From: Flavobacteriaceae bacterium UBA3478
GTDB taxonomy: Bacteria; Bacteroidota; Bacteroidia; Flavobacteriales; Flavobacteriaceae
Direction of reading: 5' to 3'
Assembly (NCBI GenBank): GCA_002381155.1
Contig: DFQX01000104.1
Span: 1-40,039 of the forward strand
DNA: 40,039 nt
In this document: positions 32,627-40,039 of the stretch, piece by piece
Layout: each line of letters starts with the position of its first letter
Numbering within the stretch: the stretch's first letter is position 1
Notes under the pieces: model-generated
What the model saw: only the letters and a program-made list of their open reading frames with translations
What the model was told of the DNA's origin: nothing
Databases searched by the model: none
Translations under genes and position numbers: made by a program

Positions 32627-34946
32627 ATTTGATGATTTGAAGTTTTGCAAACTTCAATAAGAGTTTTTTAATACCTCCTGATTCAAAAAGGATCTCAGCC
32701 TTTTTATTTACCCCGATCCCTTCGATACTTTGAACTACACCGGCTCCAAATCGTTCATGATTAACTTTTACACCAACACTCAAATCAGCGTAAAGCGTTG
32801 CAGATTCAGCAGCCGGTTGTACAGAAGCTGGTTTTATTTTTCTCAGCTTTTGAAGTTGTTTTTCGGTAGGCTTGCCGATGGAAGGAGGAGTTCCTGCTTT
32901 AGGCTTAACTGTTCTTAATTTTGAATGATCTACCTCTCCAAATAGGCTCGTATCAAGGTAGGGACTGAAATTTCTTCTAAAATCAACAACCTGATTATCT
33001 AGATATTTCTCATCAATTTCTTCAATAAATCGACTAGGCTCAGCATCGATAAGTTTACCCCATCGGTATCTATTAATGGTATAGGTAAATACGGCTTGTT
33101 TTTCAGCACGGGTAAGAGCTACATAGAAAAGTCTTCGCTCCTCTTCAAGTTCAGCCCGTGTATTCATGCTCATTGCCGAAGGAAACAAATCCTCTTCCAT
33201 TCCTACAATAAAAACATATGGAAATTCTAAACCTTTAGCGAGGTGTATCGTCATCAGTGCTACTCGATCATCATCCCCCACCTCTTTATCTAAGTCAGTA
33301 GCTAAAGCTACGTCCTCCAAAAATTCAGCAATAGAACCTGTGGCTCCATCAATTTCTCGCTGACCTTCTACGAAATCTTGAATACCATTTAGAAGCTCTT
33401 CCATATTCTCAAGTCGAGCAATACCTTCAGGAGTTCCGTCTTTTTTCATCTCAAGTACTAAACCCGACTTCTTGATCACATGCTCGGTAAGGGTAAATGC
33501 ATCAGCACTCTCAGCCAAAATCTGAAAACTTCTTATCATTGTCGCGAAGTCCTCTAGTCGATTTGAGGTACTAGCATTTATTTTAAGTGAGGAGCGGTTT
33601 TCAGCAGAAAGTAGGTCGAATACACTCATTCCCGTTTCCTTCGCAGCAACGACTAGCTTATCAAGAGTTGTTTGTCCGATACCACGGGTCGGATAATTAA
33701 TTACCCGCATTAGCGCTTCTTCATCTTTGGCGTTAATTACTAGGCGTAAATAAGCTAGAACATCCTTAATCTCTTTTCGCTGATAAAATGAAAGTCCACC
33801 ATATATTCTGTAAGGAATATCACGTTTTCGAAGCGCATCCTCAATGGCTCTTGACTGAGAGTTGGTTCGGTACAGAACCGCGAAGTCCCCGTTTTTCAAT
33901 TGGTTATTAAGTTTCCATTCGAATAAGGTACTGGCAACATATCTTCCTTCGTCCGCATCAGTAGCGCTTCGATGGACAATTATTTTATCTCCATCTGGAT
34001 TGTCTGTCCAAACCTGCTTTTCAATTTGATCTTTATTTTTAGAAATCACAGAGTTAGCCGCTCGAACAATAGTGTTCGTTGATCGATAGTTCTGCTCTAA
34101 TCGATAAACTGCTACTTGATCGTAATCGCGTTGAAAATTGAGTATGTTACTGATATTGGCTCCTCTAAAAGAATAGATACTTTGTGCATCGTCTCCCACA
34201 ACACAAATATTTTGATATCGATCAGACAAGGCCTTCACGATCAAATATTGTGAGTGATTAGTATCCTGATACTCATCCACAAGTATATACTTAAATCGCT
34301 CTTGATACCTAACTAATACCTCTGGGAAACGATTGAGAAGTTCATTTGTCCGAAGTAATAAATCATCAAAGTCCATCGCTCCTGCCTTGAATAACCGATT
34401 GACATACTCATTATAGATTTCTCCCATGCGAGGCTTACGAGCGATGGCATCCGCTTCTTGCAATTCAGGATTGTTGAAATAGGCCTTGACGGTAATTAAG
34501 CTGTTTTTAAAGGCAGATATACGTTGCTGGATTTGCTTGTATTTATAAATGTCTTTGTCAAGTCCCATTTCTTTGATAATGGAACTGATAAGTCTTTGAG
34601 AATCTTGAGTGTCGTATATGGTGAAATTAGAAGGAAATCCCAGGTGATGACCTTCGAAACGCAATAATTTTGCAAATACCGAGTGAAAGGTACCCATCCA
34701 TAGATTCTTCGCCTGGTTATCACCTACAATTTTTGAAATTCTTGTCTTCATCTCTCTTGCCGCTTTATTTGTAAAGGTTAGCGCAAGAATATTGAACGGA
34801 TCGACTCCGCCGTGAATCAGATGAGCAATTCGATAAGTGAGCACACGAGTTTTTCCTGAGCCTGCACCAGCGATAACCATAGATGGTCCATCTTTGTGTA
34901 AAACAGCACTGCGCTGAGCTTCATTAAGTTCCTCTAAATACGACAT
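32625..34946 (-). CDS. pcrA: UvrD/PcrA-type DNA helicase
   Basis: A 773-residue superfamily-1A 3'-5' helicase. Motifs in order: GAGSGKTRV (27-35), TFTNKAAREM, ILVDEYQDTN, VGDDAQSIYSFRGA, EQNYRST, the ALMTIHLAKGLEF motif V and YVALTRAEKQ motif VI. The C-terminal region (about 700-773) is a Tudor-like module, with NHERFGAGVVQSIEG, that in PcrA contacts RNA polymerase. Roles are excision repair, mismatch repair and clearance of RecA or stalled polymerase. PcrA and UvrD cannot be told apart by eye. It ends just past the shared terminator hairpin. Confidence 0.95.
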   Translation of the reverse strand: MSYLEELNEAQRSAVLHKDGPSMVIAGAGSGKTRVLTYRIAHLIHGGVDPFNILALTFTNKAAREMKTRISKIVGDNQAKNLWMGTFHSVFAKLLRFEGHHLGFPSNFTIYDTQDSQRLISSIIKEMGLDKDIYKYKQIQQRISAFKNSLITVKAYFNNPELQEADAIARKPRMGEIYNEYVNRLFKAGAMDFDDLLLRTNELLNRFPEVLVRYQERFKYILVDEYQDTNHSQYLIVKALSDRYQNICVVGDDAQSIYSFRGANISNILNFQRDYDQVAVYRLEQNYRSTNTIVRAANSVISKNKDQIEKQVWTDNPDGDKIIVHRSATDADEGRYVASTLFEWKLNNQLKNGDFAVLYRTNSQSRAIEDALRKRDIPYRIYGGLSFYQRKEIKDVLAYLRLVINAKDEEALMRVINYPTRGIGQTTLDKLVVAAKETGMSVFDLLSAENRSSLKINASTSNRLEDFATMIRSFQILAESADAFTLTEHVIKKSGLVLEMKKDGTPEGIARLENMEELLNGIQDFVEGQREIDGATGSIAEFLEDVALATDLDKEVGDDDRVALMTIHLAKGLEFPYVFIVGMEEDLFPSAMSMNTRAELEEERRLFYVALTRAEKQAVFTYTINRYRWGKLIDAEPSRFIEEIDEKYLDNQVVDFRRNFSPYLDTSLFGEVDHSKLRTVKPKAGTPPSIGKPTEKQLQKLRKIKPASVQPAAESATLYADLSVGVKVNHERFGAGVVQSIEGIGVNKKAEILFESGGIKKLLLKFAKLQIIK

Positions 34947-35006
34947 GAATCAAACTTTAAACTTCGAATTTATTGAATTCTTTATGGGTCAGAGAATCTA
35001 AGTTCA

Positions 35007-35014
35007 TATATTTA
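35007..35014 (+). promoter_or_regulatory. Possible -7 box of the M20 amidohydrolase operon
   Basis: TATATTTA matches TAnnTTTG at seven of eight positions; TTTA at 34981-34984 is a poor -33 candidate. The box ends 23 nt before the ATG. Confidence 0.3.
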
Positions 35015-35037
35015 GTAACATCTTTTAAAACCAAAGA

Positions 35038-36315
35038 ATGAAATCATTATCTAAACCCCTTTTTGTGGCTTTCGCGCTTGTGTTTTCAACAATACAAGCT
35101 CAATCTCTAAGCGAAAAAACCTATGCTGATATCAATGAAAAAGTAATTGAATGGCGAAGACATTTTCATGAAAATCCAGAACTCGGAAATCGCGAATTTC
35201 AAACGGCTGCCTACATAGAGAAGCATCTGCGTAAATTAGGACTGGAGGTTCAAACTGGAGTTGGAATTACAGGTGTCGTAGGAATTTTAAAAGGCGGTAA
35301 GCAAGGAAAAGTTTTAGGATTAAGAGCAGATATCGATGCACTACCAGTTACCGAAAGAAATGATCTTCCCTTCAAGTCAAAGGTGGTAACTGAATTTCTA
35401 GGTGAAACCACTGGAGTTATGCATGCCTGTGGCCATGACACACATACTGCGATTTTAATGGGTGTGGCAGAAGTACTTGCTAAGAATAAAGACCAAGTTG
35501 CTGGTACCATTAAATTTATTTTTCAACCTGCTGAAGAAGGACCACCACCAGGAGAAAAAGGTGGAGCGTTGTTAATGGTTGAAGAAGGTGTTCTTAAAAA
35601 CCCTGACGTGGATGCTATTTTCGGATTACACATCAATTCAGCGACACCTGTTGGGCAAGTTCGTTACAAAACCGGAGGCATCATGGCCTCAGCTCAACGA
35701 TTTGTTATAACCGTTAATGGGAAACAAACCCACGGCTCTCAACCATGGTCAGGTGTTGATCCTGTTTATATTTCCTCTAAAATCATTGACGGAATTCAAT
35801 CGATCATCAGTCGTGAATCAAACCTACTCAAAGAAGCCGCGGTTATATCTGTGGGTAAAATTAAAAGTGGAGTGCGATTTAATATTATTCCGGAATCCGC
35901 AGAACTTATTGGGACCATCCGCACGTTGGATTACGATATGAGAGACCATATTGAAAAAAGAATGCATGAAATGATTCCTACAATCGCCGAAGCCTACGGA
36001 GGAACTGCAGAAGTTTCAATTTCAGAATCAACCGACATTACTTTCAATGACCCTGATCTGGTAGCACAAATGTTACCATCCATGGAAAAAGCCTTAGGTA
36101 AAGAAAATGTATTACTTACCAAAGCAACCACCGGAGCCGAAGATTTCTCTTACTTCTCCAGAGAAGTACCTGGATTTTACTTCTTTTTAGGAGGTATGAC
36201 TGTGGGTAATGAAACCCCATTTCCGCATCACACCCCTGATTTTTTCATCGATGAGGACGGATTAATTCACGGAGTGAAAGTGCTTACTCAAATGAGTTTT
36301 GATTACTTAAACTAA
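35038..36315 (+). CDS. Exported M20D amidohydrolase (N-acyl-amino-acid/hippurate-hydrolase-like)
   Basis: A 425-residue M20D metallohydrolase with an N-terminal signal peptide (MKSLSKPLFVAFALVFSTIQ, then AQ). Zinc-binding motifs are visible: MHACGHDTH (C121, H123), PAEEGPPPGEKGGA (about E155-E156), the inserted FGLHINS, and HHTPDFFID near the end. The dimerisation/lid domain begins about 205 (AQRFVITVNGKQTHGSQPW). Relatives remove acyl groups from amino acids such as hippurate or N-acetylated amino acids. The signal peptide places it in the periplasm or outside, fitting nutrient scavenging. It is followed 4 bp later by a coiled-coil exported protein. Confidence 0.92.
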   Translation: MKSLSKPLFVAFALVFSTIQAQSLSEKTYADINEKVIEWRRHFHENPELGNREFQTAAYIEKHLRKLGLEVQTGVGITGVVGILKGGKQGKVLGLRADIDALPVTERNDLPFKSKVVTEFLGETTGVMHACGHDTHTAILMGVAEVLAKNKDQVAGTIKFIFQPAEEGPPPGEKGGALLMVEEGVLKNPDVDAIFGLHINSATPVGQVRYKTGGIMASAQRFVITVNGKQTHGSQPWSGVDPVYISSKIIDGIQSIISRESNLLKEAAVISVGKIKSGVRFNIIPESAELIGTIRTLDYDMRDHIEKRMHEMIPTIAEAYGGTAEVSISESTDITFNDPDLVAQMLPSMEKALGKENVLLTKATTGAEDFSYFSREVPGFYFFLGGMTVGNETPFPHHTPDFFIDEDGLIHGVKVLTQMSFDYLN

Positions 36316-36319
36316 TAAC

Positions 36320-37081
36320 ATGCGATTAACCCTAGTTTTTTTCTTTCTTCTATCGGTAGCCAGTAGTATGGTCATGGCTCAAAAGAAAACCGATTTGATA
36401 GAAGACTTGAAGGCTCTTAATGAGTTAGTAGGAAGAAAGGAAGATGAAATTAGCCGATTAAAAAAATCACTAGTAGCAGAAGAAACCTTAAATCAAACGT
36501 ACCTCTTTGAGATTGAAAATCTAAAGACGACCAATTCTGCTTTGATGAAACGATTGAGCAATTTTACAAGCCAATCAGTAAGCAACATCATTAGTATCGG
36601 GGATCAAATCGAGAGTATGCGTGTTTTAGAAAAACAAGATCAAGCCTTAAGGCAATTGATCATTGAAGAAGACTCGACACTCATTGAGACCGTGAAACAA
36701 TTAGCTCCAGTGGTTTCCAAAGCGAATGGAATGTTGATTAACAGAGGTCGCATAGAGGTGTTCTTTTCTGCGTTGGAATATGCACTTAAAGATTCATTAC
36801 ATCTAGATCCCAAATTAGTTCGTATCGACTCTGCCCTTCGTGCCATAAACGATTTAGAACTAATGATTAGTGGTGCTTTTCAACCAGTAATCATTGACTC
36901 TGTCACCACTGATAACGAGTTAATAGCTCCGAAGTTTTATGAGGTCTTCTCAAAGAAATTTGATCTAGATCAAAACCGAATAAAACTAGATCCTACAGTG
37001 AATAATGACACCGTAATTATCAGCCTAAGGCCATCTTTTCAGAGGTCTTACGAACGAATTCGTTCAATCTTAAAAAGGTAA
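36320..37081 (+). CDS. Uncharacterised exported coiled-coil protein
   Basis: A 253-residue protein that I do not recognise. It has a clear signal peptide (MRLTLVFFFLLSVASSMVMA, then QKK) without a lipobox, so it should be periplasmic. Residues about 25-110 are rich in charged heptad-like repeats (LKALNELVGRKEDEISRLKK) and likely form a coiled coil. The remainder alternates helices with short strands. There are no cysteines or metal-binding motifs. It starts 4 bp after the M20 amidohydrolase stop and ends 32 bp before recG, so it is probably co-transcribed with the amidohydrolase. Confidence 0.75.
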   Translation: MRLTLVFFFLLSVASSMVMAQKKTDLIEDLKALNELVGRKEDEISRLKKSLVAEETLNQTYLFEIENLKTTNSALMKRLSNFTSQSVSNIISIGDQIESMRVLEKQDQALRQLIIEEDSTLIETVKQLAPVVSKANGMLINRGRIEVFFSALEYALKDSLHLDPKLVRIDSALRAINDLELMISGAFQPVIIDSVTTDNELIAPKFYEVFSKKFDLDQNRIKLDPTVNNDTVIISLRPSFQRSYERIRSILKR

Positions 37082-37113
37082 ATTCTCAAACCATTTACTA
37101 ATTCATTTAGTTG

Positions 37114-39222
37114 ATGAGTGACCATCCTTCTTTAAAAAATTCAGTAGCTCTGCTCGGCGGTTTTGGCAAACATCGTGCAGAGTTACTTTCTAAAGAGTTT
37201 GGCATTGAATCTCTTTACGACTTACTATTTCATTTTCCTTTAAGGTACGTTGACAAGAGTCGATTTTATTCGATTTCAGAAATACAATCAGAGCACTCTT
37301 ATGTCCTTGTAAAAGGAGTGTTATTTGACCTGAGGACCATTGGAGAAGGTCGAACAAAACGTCTTGTTGGTGAGCTTAAAGATGCTACTGGCAGCCTTGA
37401 ACTAGTATGGTTCAAGCCACCACAATTTTTATTAAAAACACTGCAAAACGGGCAGGTCTATCAGGTTTTTGGAAAGACCACTAAATTTGGTAATAGCTTT
37501 TCTATTGCTCATCCTGAAATTTCAAAATTGGCTAACCCTATCGATGTTAAAGGACTTGGTATTGAGCCTATTTACTCTTCGACCGATAAACTTCAAAAAG
37601 CGGGATTAAGCCAACGTATCGTAAAAGAAGGAATAAAGAAAATAGTCACTGCCATAGACTTTAGTTTAGCAGAAAATCTCCCAAAATCTTTAATCGAAAA
37701 ACTACAGCTTCCTCAAAAAACAGAAGCTATTAGAAACGTTCATTTTCCTCAAAATTTGAAACAGGTAGATCTTGCACTAAATCGATTCAAATTTGAAGAA
37801 TTATTCTTTTTACAACTGCGCTTACTATATAAAAATTTAGTGGGCCAAAAGAAAATTAAGGGACGCATGTTCGATCATGTAGGTGATCTTTTTCTGGAGT
37901 TCTATGAGCACCATCTCCCCTTTGATTTAACTAATGCACAAAAACGAGTGATCAAGGAGATTAGAAAGGATTTAGGTTCTGGGATTCAAATGAATCGACT
38001 GTTACAAGGAGATGTAGGGTCAGGTAAAACTATGGTTGCGCTTTTAGCAAGTCTCATTGCTATCGGCAATCAATCCCAGGCTTCCATTATTGCACCAACA
38101 GAGATTCTAGCACAACAGCATTATAACGACTTAGCATCTCTTTTAAGCCCAATTTCTGTGAATGTGGCATTACTTACCGGCTCAACACCAAAAAAAGACA
38201 GAAAGGCTATTTTCGATGAACTATCATCAGGAAACCTTAATCTGATTATTGGAACCCATGCGCTTTTAGAAGACACTGTAGTATTTAAAGACTTGGGAAT
38301 TGCTATTATCGATGAACAGCATCGCTTTGGGGTTGCACAACGGTCGAAACTTTGGAAGAAAGCAGAGGTGCCTCCACATATTTTGGTAATGACTGCAACT
38401 CCCATTCCCAGAACCTTAGCAATGAGTCATTATGGGGATTTAGATGTTTCTGTAATCGACGAATTACCCCCAGGCAGAAAACCAATTCTTACCCAGCATC
38501 GGACTGATTCGGCTCGATTAAAAGTATTTCAATTCATGAAATCTGAAATCGCCAAAGGCAGGCAGATCTATGTCGTCTATCCACTTATTCAAGAATCAGA
38601 AAAGCTTGATTACAAAGACCTCATGGATGGGTATGAAAGCATTCAAAGAGAGTTTCCACCCCCCCATTACCAGATTTCAATTGTTCATGGAGGAATGAAT
38701 GCAGAGGCAAAGGCTTTCGAAATGGCCCGTTTCGAAAAAGGGGAAACCCAAATTATGGTAGCCACAACGGTTATCGAAGTAGGTGTAAATGTGCCCAATG
38801 CCTCAGTAATGGTCATCGAAAGTGCGGAACGTTTTGGCCTTTCTCAGCTACATCAACTTCGAGGAAGAGTCGGAAGAGGAGCTGAAAAGTCCTATTGTAT
38901 ATTGATGAGCGGTACAAAAATATCAGATGATGCCAGAACTCGATTAGAATCTATGGTTAGAACTCAAAATGGATTTGAGTTATCAGAAATCGACCTACAA
39001 TTAAGAGGCCCAGGAGATTTAATGGGAACCCAACAGAGCGGTTCGCTTCAATTAAAGGTAAGTGATATCGTTAAGGATGCAGACATACTTTACCGAGCTA
39101 GAGAAGCGGCAGAATGGATTTTAAAGCAAGACCCTGAACTAACATTTGAAGAACATCAAGGAATACGAGCCACACTCAATAGACTCCTTAGAGGTAATCT
39201 TCTTTGGAGTTATATCAGTTAG
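37114..39222 (+). CDS. recG: ATP-dependent DNA helicase RecG
   Basis: A 702-residue RecG, which reverses stalled replication forks and branch-migrates Holliday junctions. An N-terminal wedge/OB domain (about 50-160: SYVLVKGVLFDLR) precedes the helicase core with Walker A GDVGSGKT (299-306), the DEQH box in IIDEQHRFGV (D400), TATPIPRTLAM, VYPLIQESEKL, GRVGRG and the TRG-type C-terminal region GPGDLMGTQQSG. I chose ATG 37114; a TTG immediately precedes it. The last 8 bp overlap the convergent YifB-like gene. Confidence 0.97.
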   Translation: MSDHPSLKNSVALLGGFGKHRAELLSKEFGIESLYDLLFHFPLRYVDKSRFYSISEIQSEHSYVLVKGVLFDLRTIGEGRTKRLVGELKDATGSLELVWFKPPQFLLKTLQNGQVYQVFGKTTKFGNSFSIAHPEISKLANPIDVKGLGIEPIYSSTDKLQKAGLSQRIVKEGIKKIVTAIDFSLAENLPKSLIEKLQLPQKTEAIRNVHFPQNLKQVDLALNRFKFEELFFLQLRLLYKNLVGQKKIKGRMFDHVGDLFLEFYEHHLPFDLTNAQKRVIKEIRKDLGSGIQMNRLLQGDVGSGKTMVALLASLIAIGNQSQASIIAPTEILAQQHYNDLASLLSPISVNVALLTGSTPKKDRKAIFDELSSGNLNLIIGTHALLEDTVVFKDLGIAIIDEQHRFGVAQRSKLWKKAEVPPHILVMTATPIPRTLAMSHYGDLDVSVIDELPPGRKPILTQHRTDSARLKVFQFMKSEIAKGRQIYVVYPLIQESEKLDYKDLMDGYESIQREFPPPHYQISIVHGGMNAEAKAFEMARFEKGETQIMVATTVIEVGVNVPNASVMVIESAERFGLSQLHQLRGRVGRGAEKSYCILMSGTKISDDARTRLESMVRTQNGFELSEIDLQLRGPGDLMGTQQSGSLQLKVSDIVKDADILYRAREAAEWILKQDPELTFEEHQGIRATLNRLLRGNLLWSYIS

Positions 39223-40039
39223 TTAATCCTCTAAGGCTTATAGCTTCACTTAAATGTCTAGTGCTGACCCATTCGCATTCTTCAAAATCTGCAATCGTTC
39301 GAGCAATTCTATAACTCCTTTCAACAGCCCGTATAGAGTGACTTTTCTGATGAAGTAATCGTTGCAATAGGGTCTTTGCTTTTGGTTCTATTATAAAGCT
39401 ATTTAAGTGAATCAAATTACTAACAGAAGTCGTAGGATCTGCGATTAATCGATCCTTTCGAAATTGATTCGCCCGATTCACTCGTTTCAATATTTCCACG
39501 TAGGGTTCCTTCTGTTTTTCTGTCTTAAAATCAGGCTTAAATAAAGTGATCTGAAAATCAACTCGATCTAAAAAGGAAGGGGTTAGTAATTTGGAATCTG
39601 AAAACGAATCATTGGTAGTCCCAATTAATGTAAAATCTGCCATATAGCTTTTGTGATATTTCAATGTATTCAAAGTGACAGACTTCTGTTCCATAGCTAT
39701 TTTAATGAGCTCAAGAATTGATTTTCGGTAACTACTTATTTCATCCAAATAAAGGATTCCTTCATGTGCTAAAGAAACTTCACCAGGATAAGGGTATACT
39801 CCCCCTCCCATTAATTGAGTAGACGTTATATTCTGATGAACTTTGCGAATCGCAGCCTTTTTTTGGAAAGGTATATCTCTCCTACTCAGTAATTCGTGTT
39901 GTTCATCTGTTAGGTTATCAGAAGTATTTTTAGCAATCTCTAAAAAGGATTCACATAGTGAAGTTTTACCAATTCCTGGGCTTCCTGATAGAATAGTATG
40001 GTGCTTGCCTACTAGGGCAAGCTCTAAAGCTCGCTTAGC
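39215..40039 (-). CDS. YifB/ComM-like Mg-chelatase-type AAA+ ATPase (partial, 5' end outside the window)
   Basis: The reading frame stays open from the right edge to the stop at 39215, giving 274 visible residues; the internal Met at 39811 is not the start. The visible part begins AKRALELALVGKHHTILSG, followed by Walker A GSPGIGKTS, then LMGGGVYPYPGEVSLAHEG and Walker B ILYLDEIS. The sensor region (IGTTNDSF) and a C-terminal domain with SIRAVERSYRIARTIADFE follow. These place it with YifB/ComM, a hexameric helicase that promotes branch migration during transformation. The usual RPFRxPHHT segment is replaced by a divergent KVHQNITSTQ, so it may be a diverged paralogue. The missing part would be the N-terminal Lon-like domain. 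Confidence 0.85.
   Translation of the reverse strand, partial: AKRALELALVGKHHTILSGSPGIGKTSLCESFLEIAKNTSDNLTDEQHELLSRRDIPFQKKAAIRKVHQNITSTQLMGGGVYPYPGEVSLAHEGILYLDEISSYRKSILELIKIAMEQKSVTLNTLKYHKSYMADFTLIGTTNDSFSDSKLLTPSFLDRVDFQITLFKPDFKTEKQKEPYVEILKRVNRANQFRKDRLIADPTTSVSNLIHLNSFIIEPKAKTLLQRLLHQKSHSIRAVERSYRIARTIADFEECEWVSTRHLSEAISLRGLTN

Noticed and set aside
39215..39811. YifB-like gene starting at the Met at 39811
   Set aside because: The frame stays open to the window edge and encodes the Walker A region, so this Met is internal.
1..40039. CRISPR arrays, insertion sequences, transposases, long direct repeats
   Set aside because: None seen on reading either strand.

Overview
This is an AT-rich chromosomal window, roughly 38-40% GC by eye, from a member of the Bacteroidota, most likely a marine Flavobacteriales. 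Evidence for this: promoter boxes of the Bacteroidota type (TAnnTTTG), almost no Shine-Dalgarno sequences, a MutS2 without an Smr domain, an E1 alpha/beta fusion dehydrogenase, the holA and HsdR-N-like gene pair, and exported proteins with short signal peptides ending in AQ. It looks like core genome: I see no rRNA, tRNA, insertion sequence, phage or CRISPR. The longest non-coding gap is about 170 bp, and many convergent genes abut or overlap at their 3' ends.

Layout. 0-2.2 kb: DMT-family permease, isopenicillin-N-synthase-like oxygenase, SUI1 factor (+). 2.2-5.5 kb: ung (-), divergent from mutS2 and a DCC-family protein (+). 5.5-10.9 kb: a tight minus-strand run of aroC, dicarboxylate/glutamate symporter, GshB-like ATP-grasp ligase, N-formylglutamate amidohydrolase-like hydrolase and QEGLA/DUF1704 metallopeptidase. 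11-17.8 kb: an LpxH-like phosphoesterase, a large FAD/Fe-S dehydrogenase (-), rhomboid protease (-), LpxL-like acyltransferase (+) and glmM (-). 17.9-26.7 kb: lipoprotein gamma-glutamyltransferase (+), an XRE-S24 (LexA/CI-like) regulator (-) divergent from uvrA, then a LOG-family protein and a large exported protein (a degenerate M1-like part followed by a possible beta-barrel). 26.8-40 kb: E1 alpha/beta dehydrogenase, holA (-), HsdR-N-like protein, glycosyltransferase, OmpA-like lipoprotein, pcrA/uvrD (-), M20 amidohydrolase, a coiled-coil exported protein, recG, and a YifB/ComM-like AAA+ gene cut by the right edge.

Themes. DNA repair and replication are concentrated here (ung, mutS2, uvrA, pcrA, recG, holA). 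Cell-envelope work is represented by the LpxH-like and LpxL-like enzymes, glmM, a glycosyltransferase and an OmpA-like lipoprotein. Glutamyl-compound chemistry is represented by the ATP-grasp/hydrolase/peptidase cluster, the symporter and gamma-glutamyltransferase.

The two best candidates for undescribed biology are these. First, the four-gene block at 5517-9843, which pairs a GshB-like peptide ligase with two hydrolases and a glutamate-type transporter. Second, the XRE-S24 regulator with an imperfect 25-bp palindrome in the 76-bp gap it shares with uvrA, which looks like a LexA-type DNA-damage switch built from a CI-like protein.
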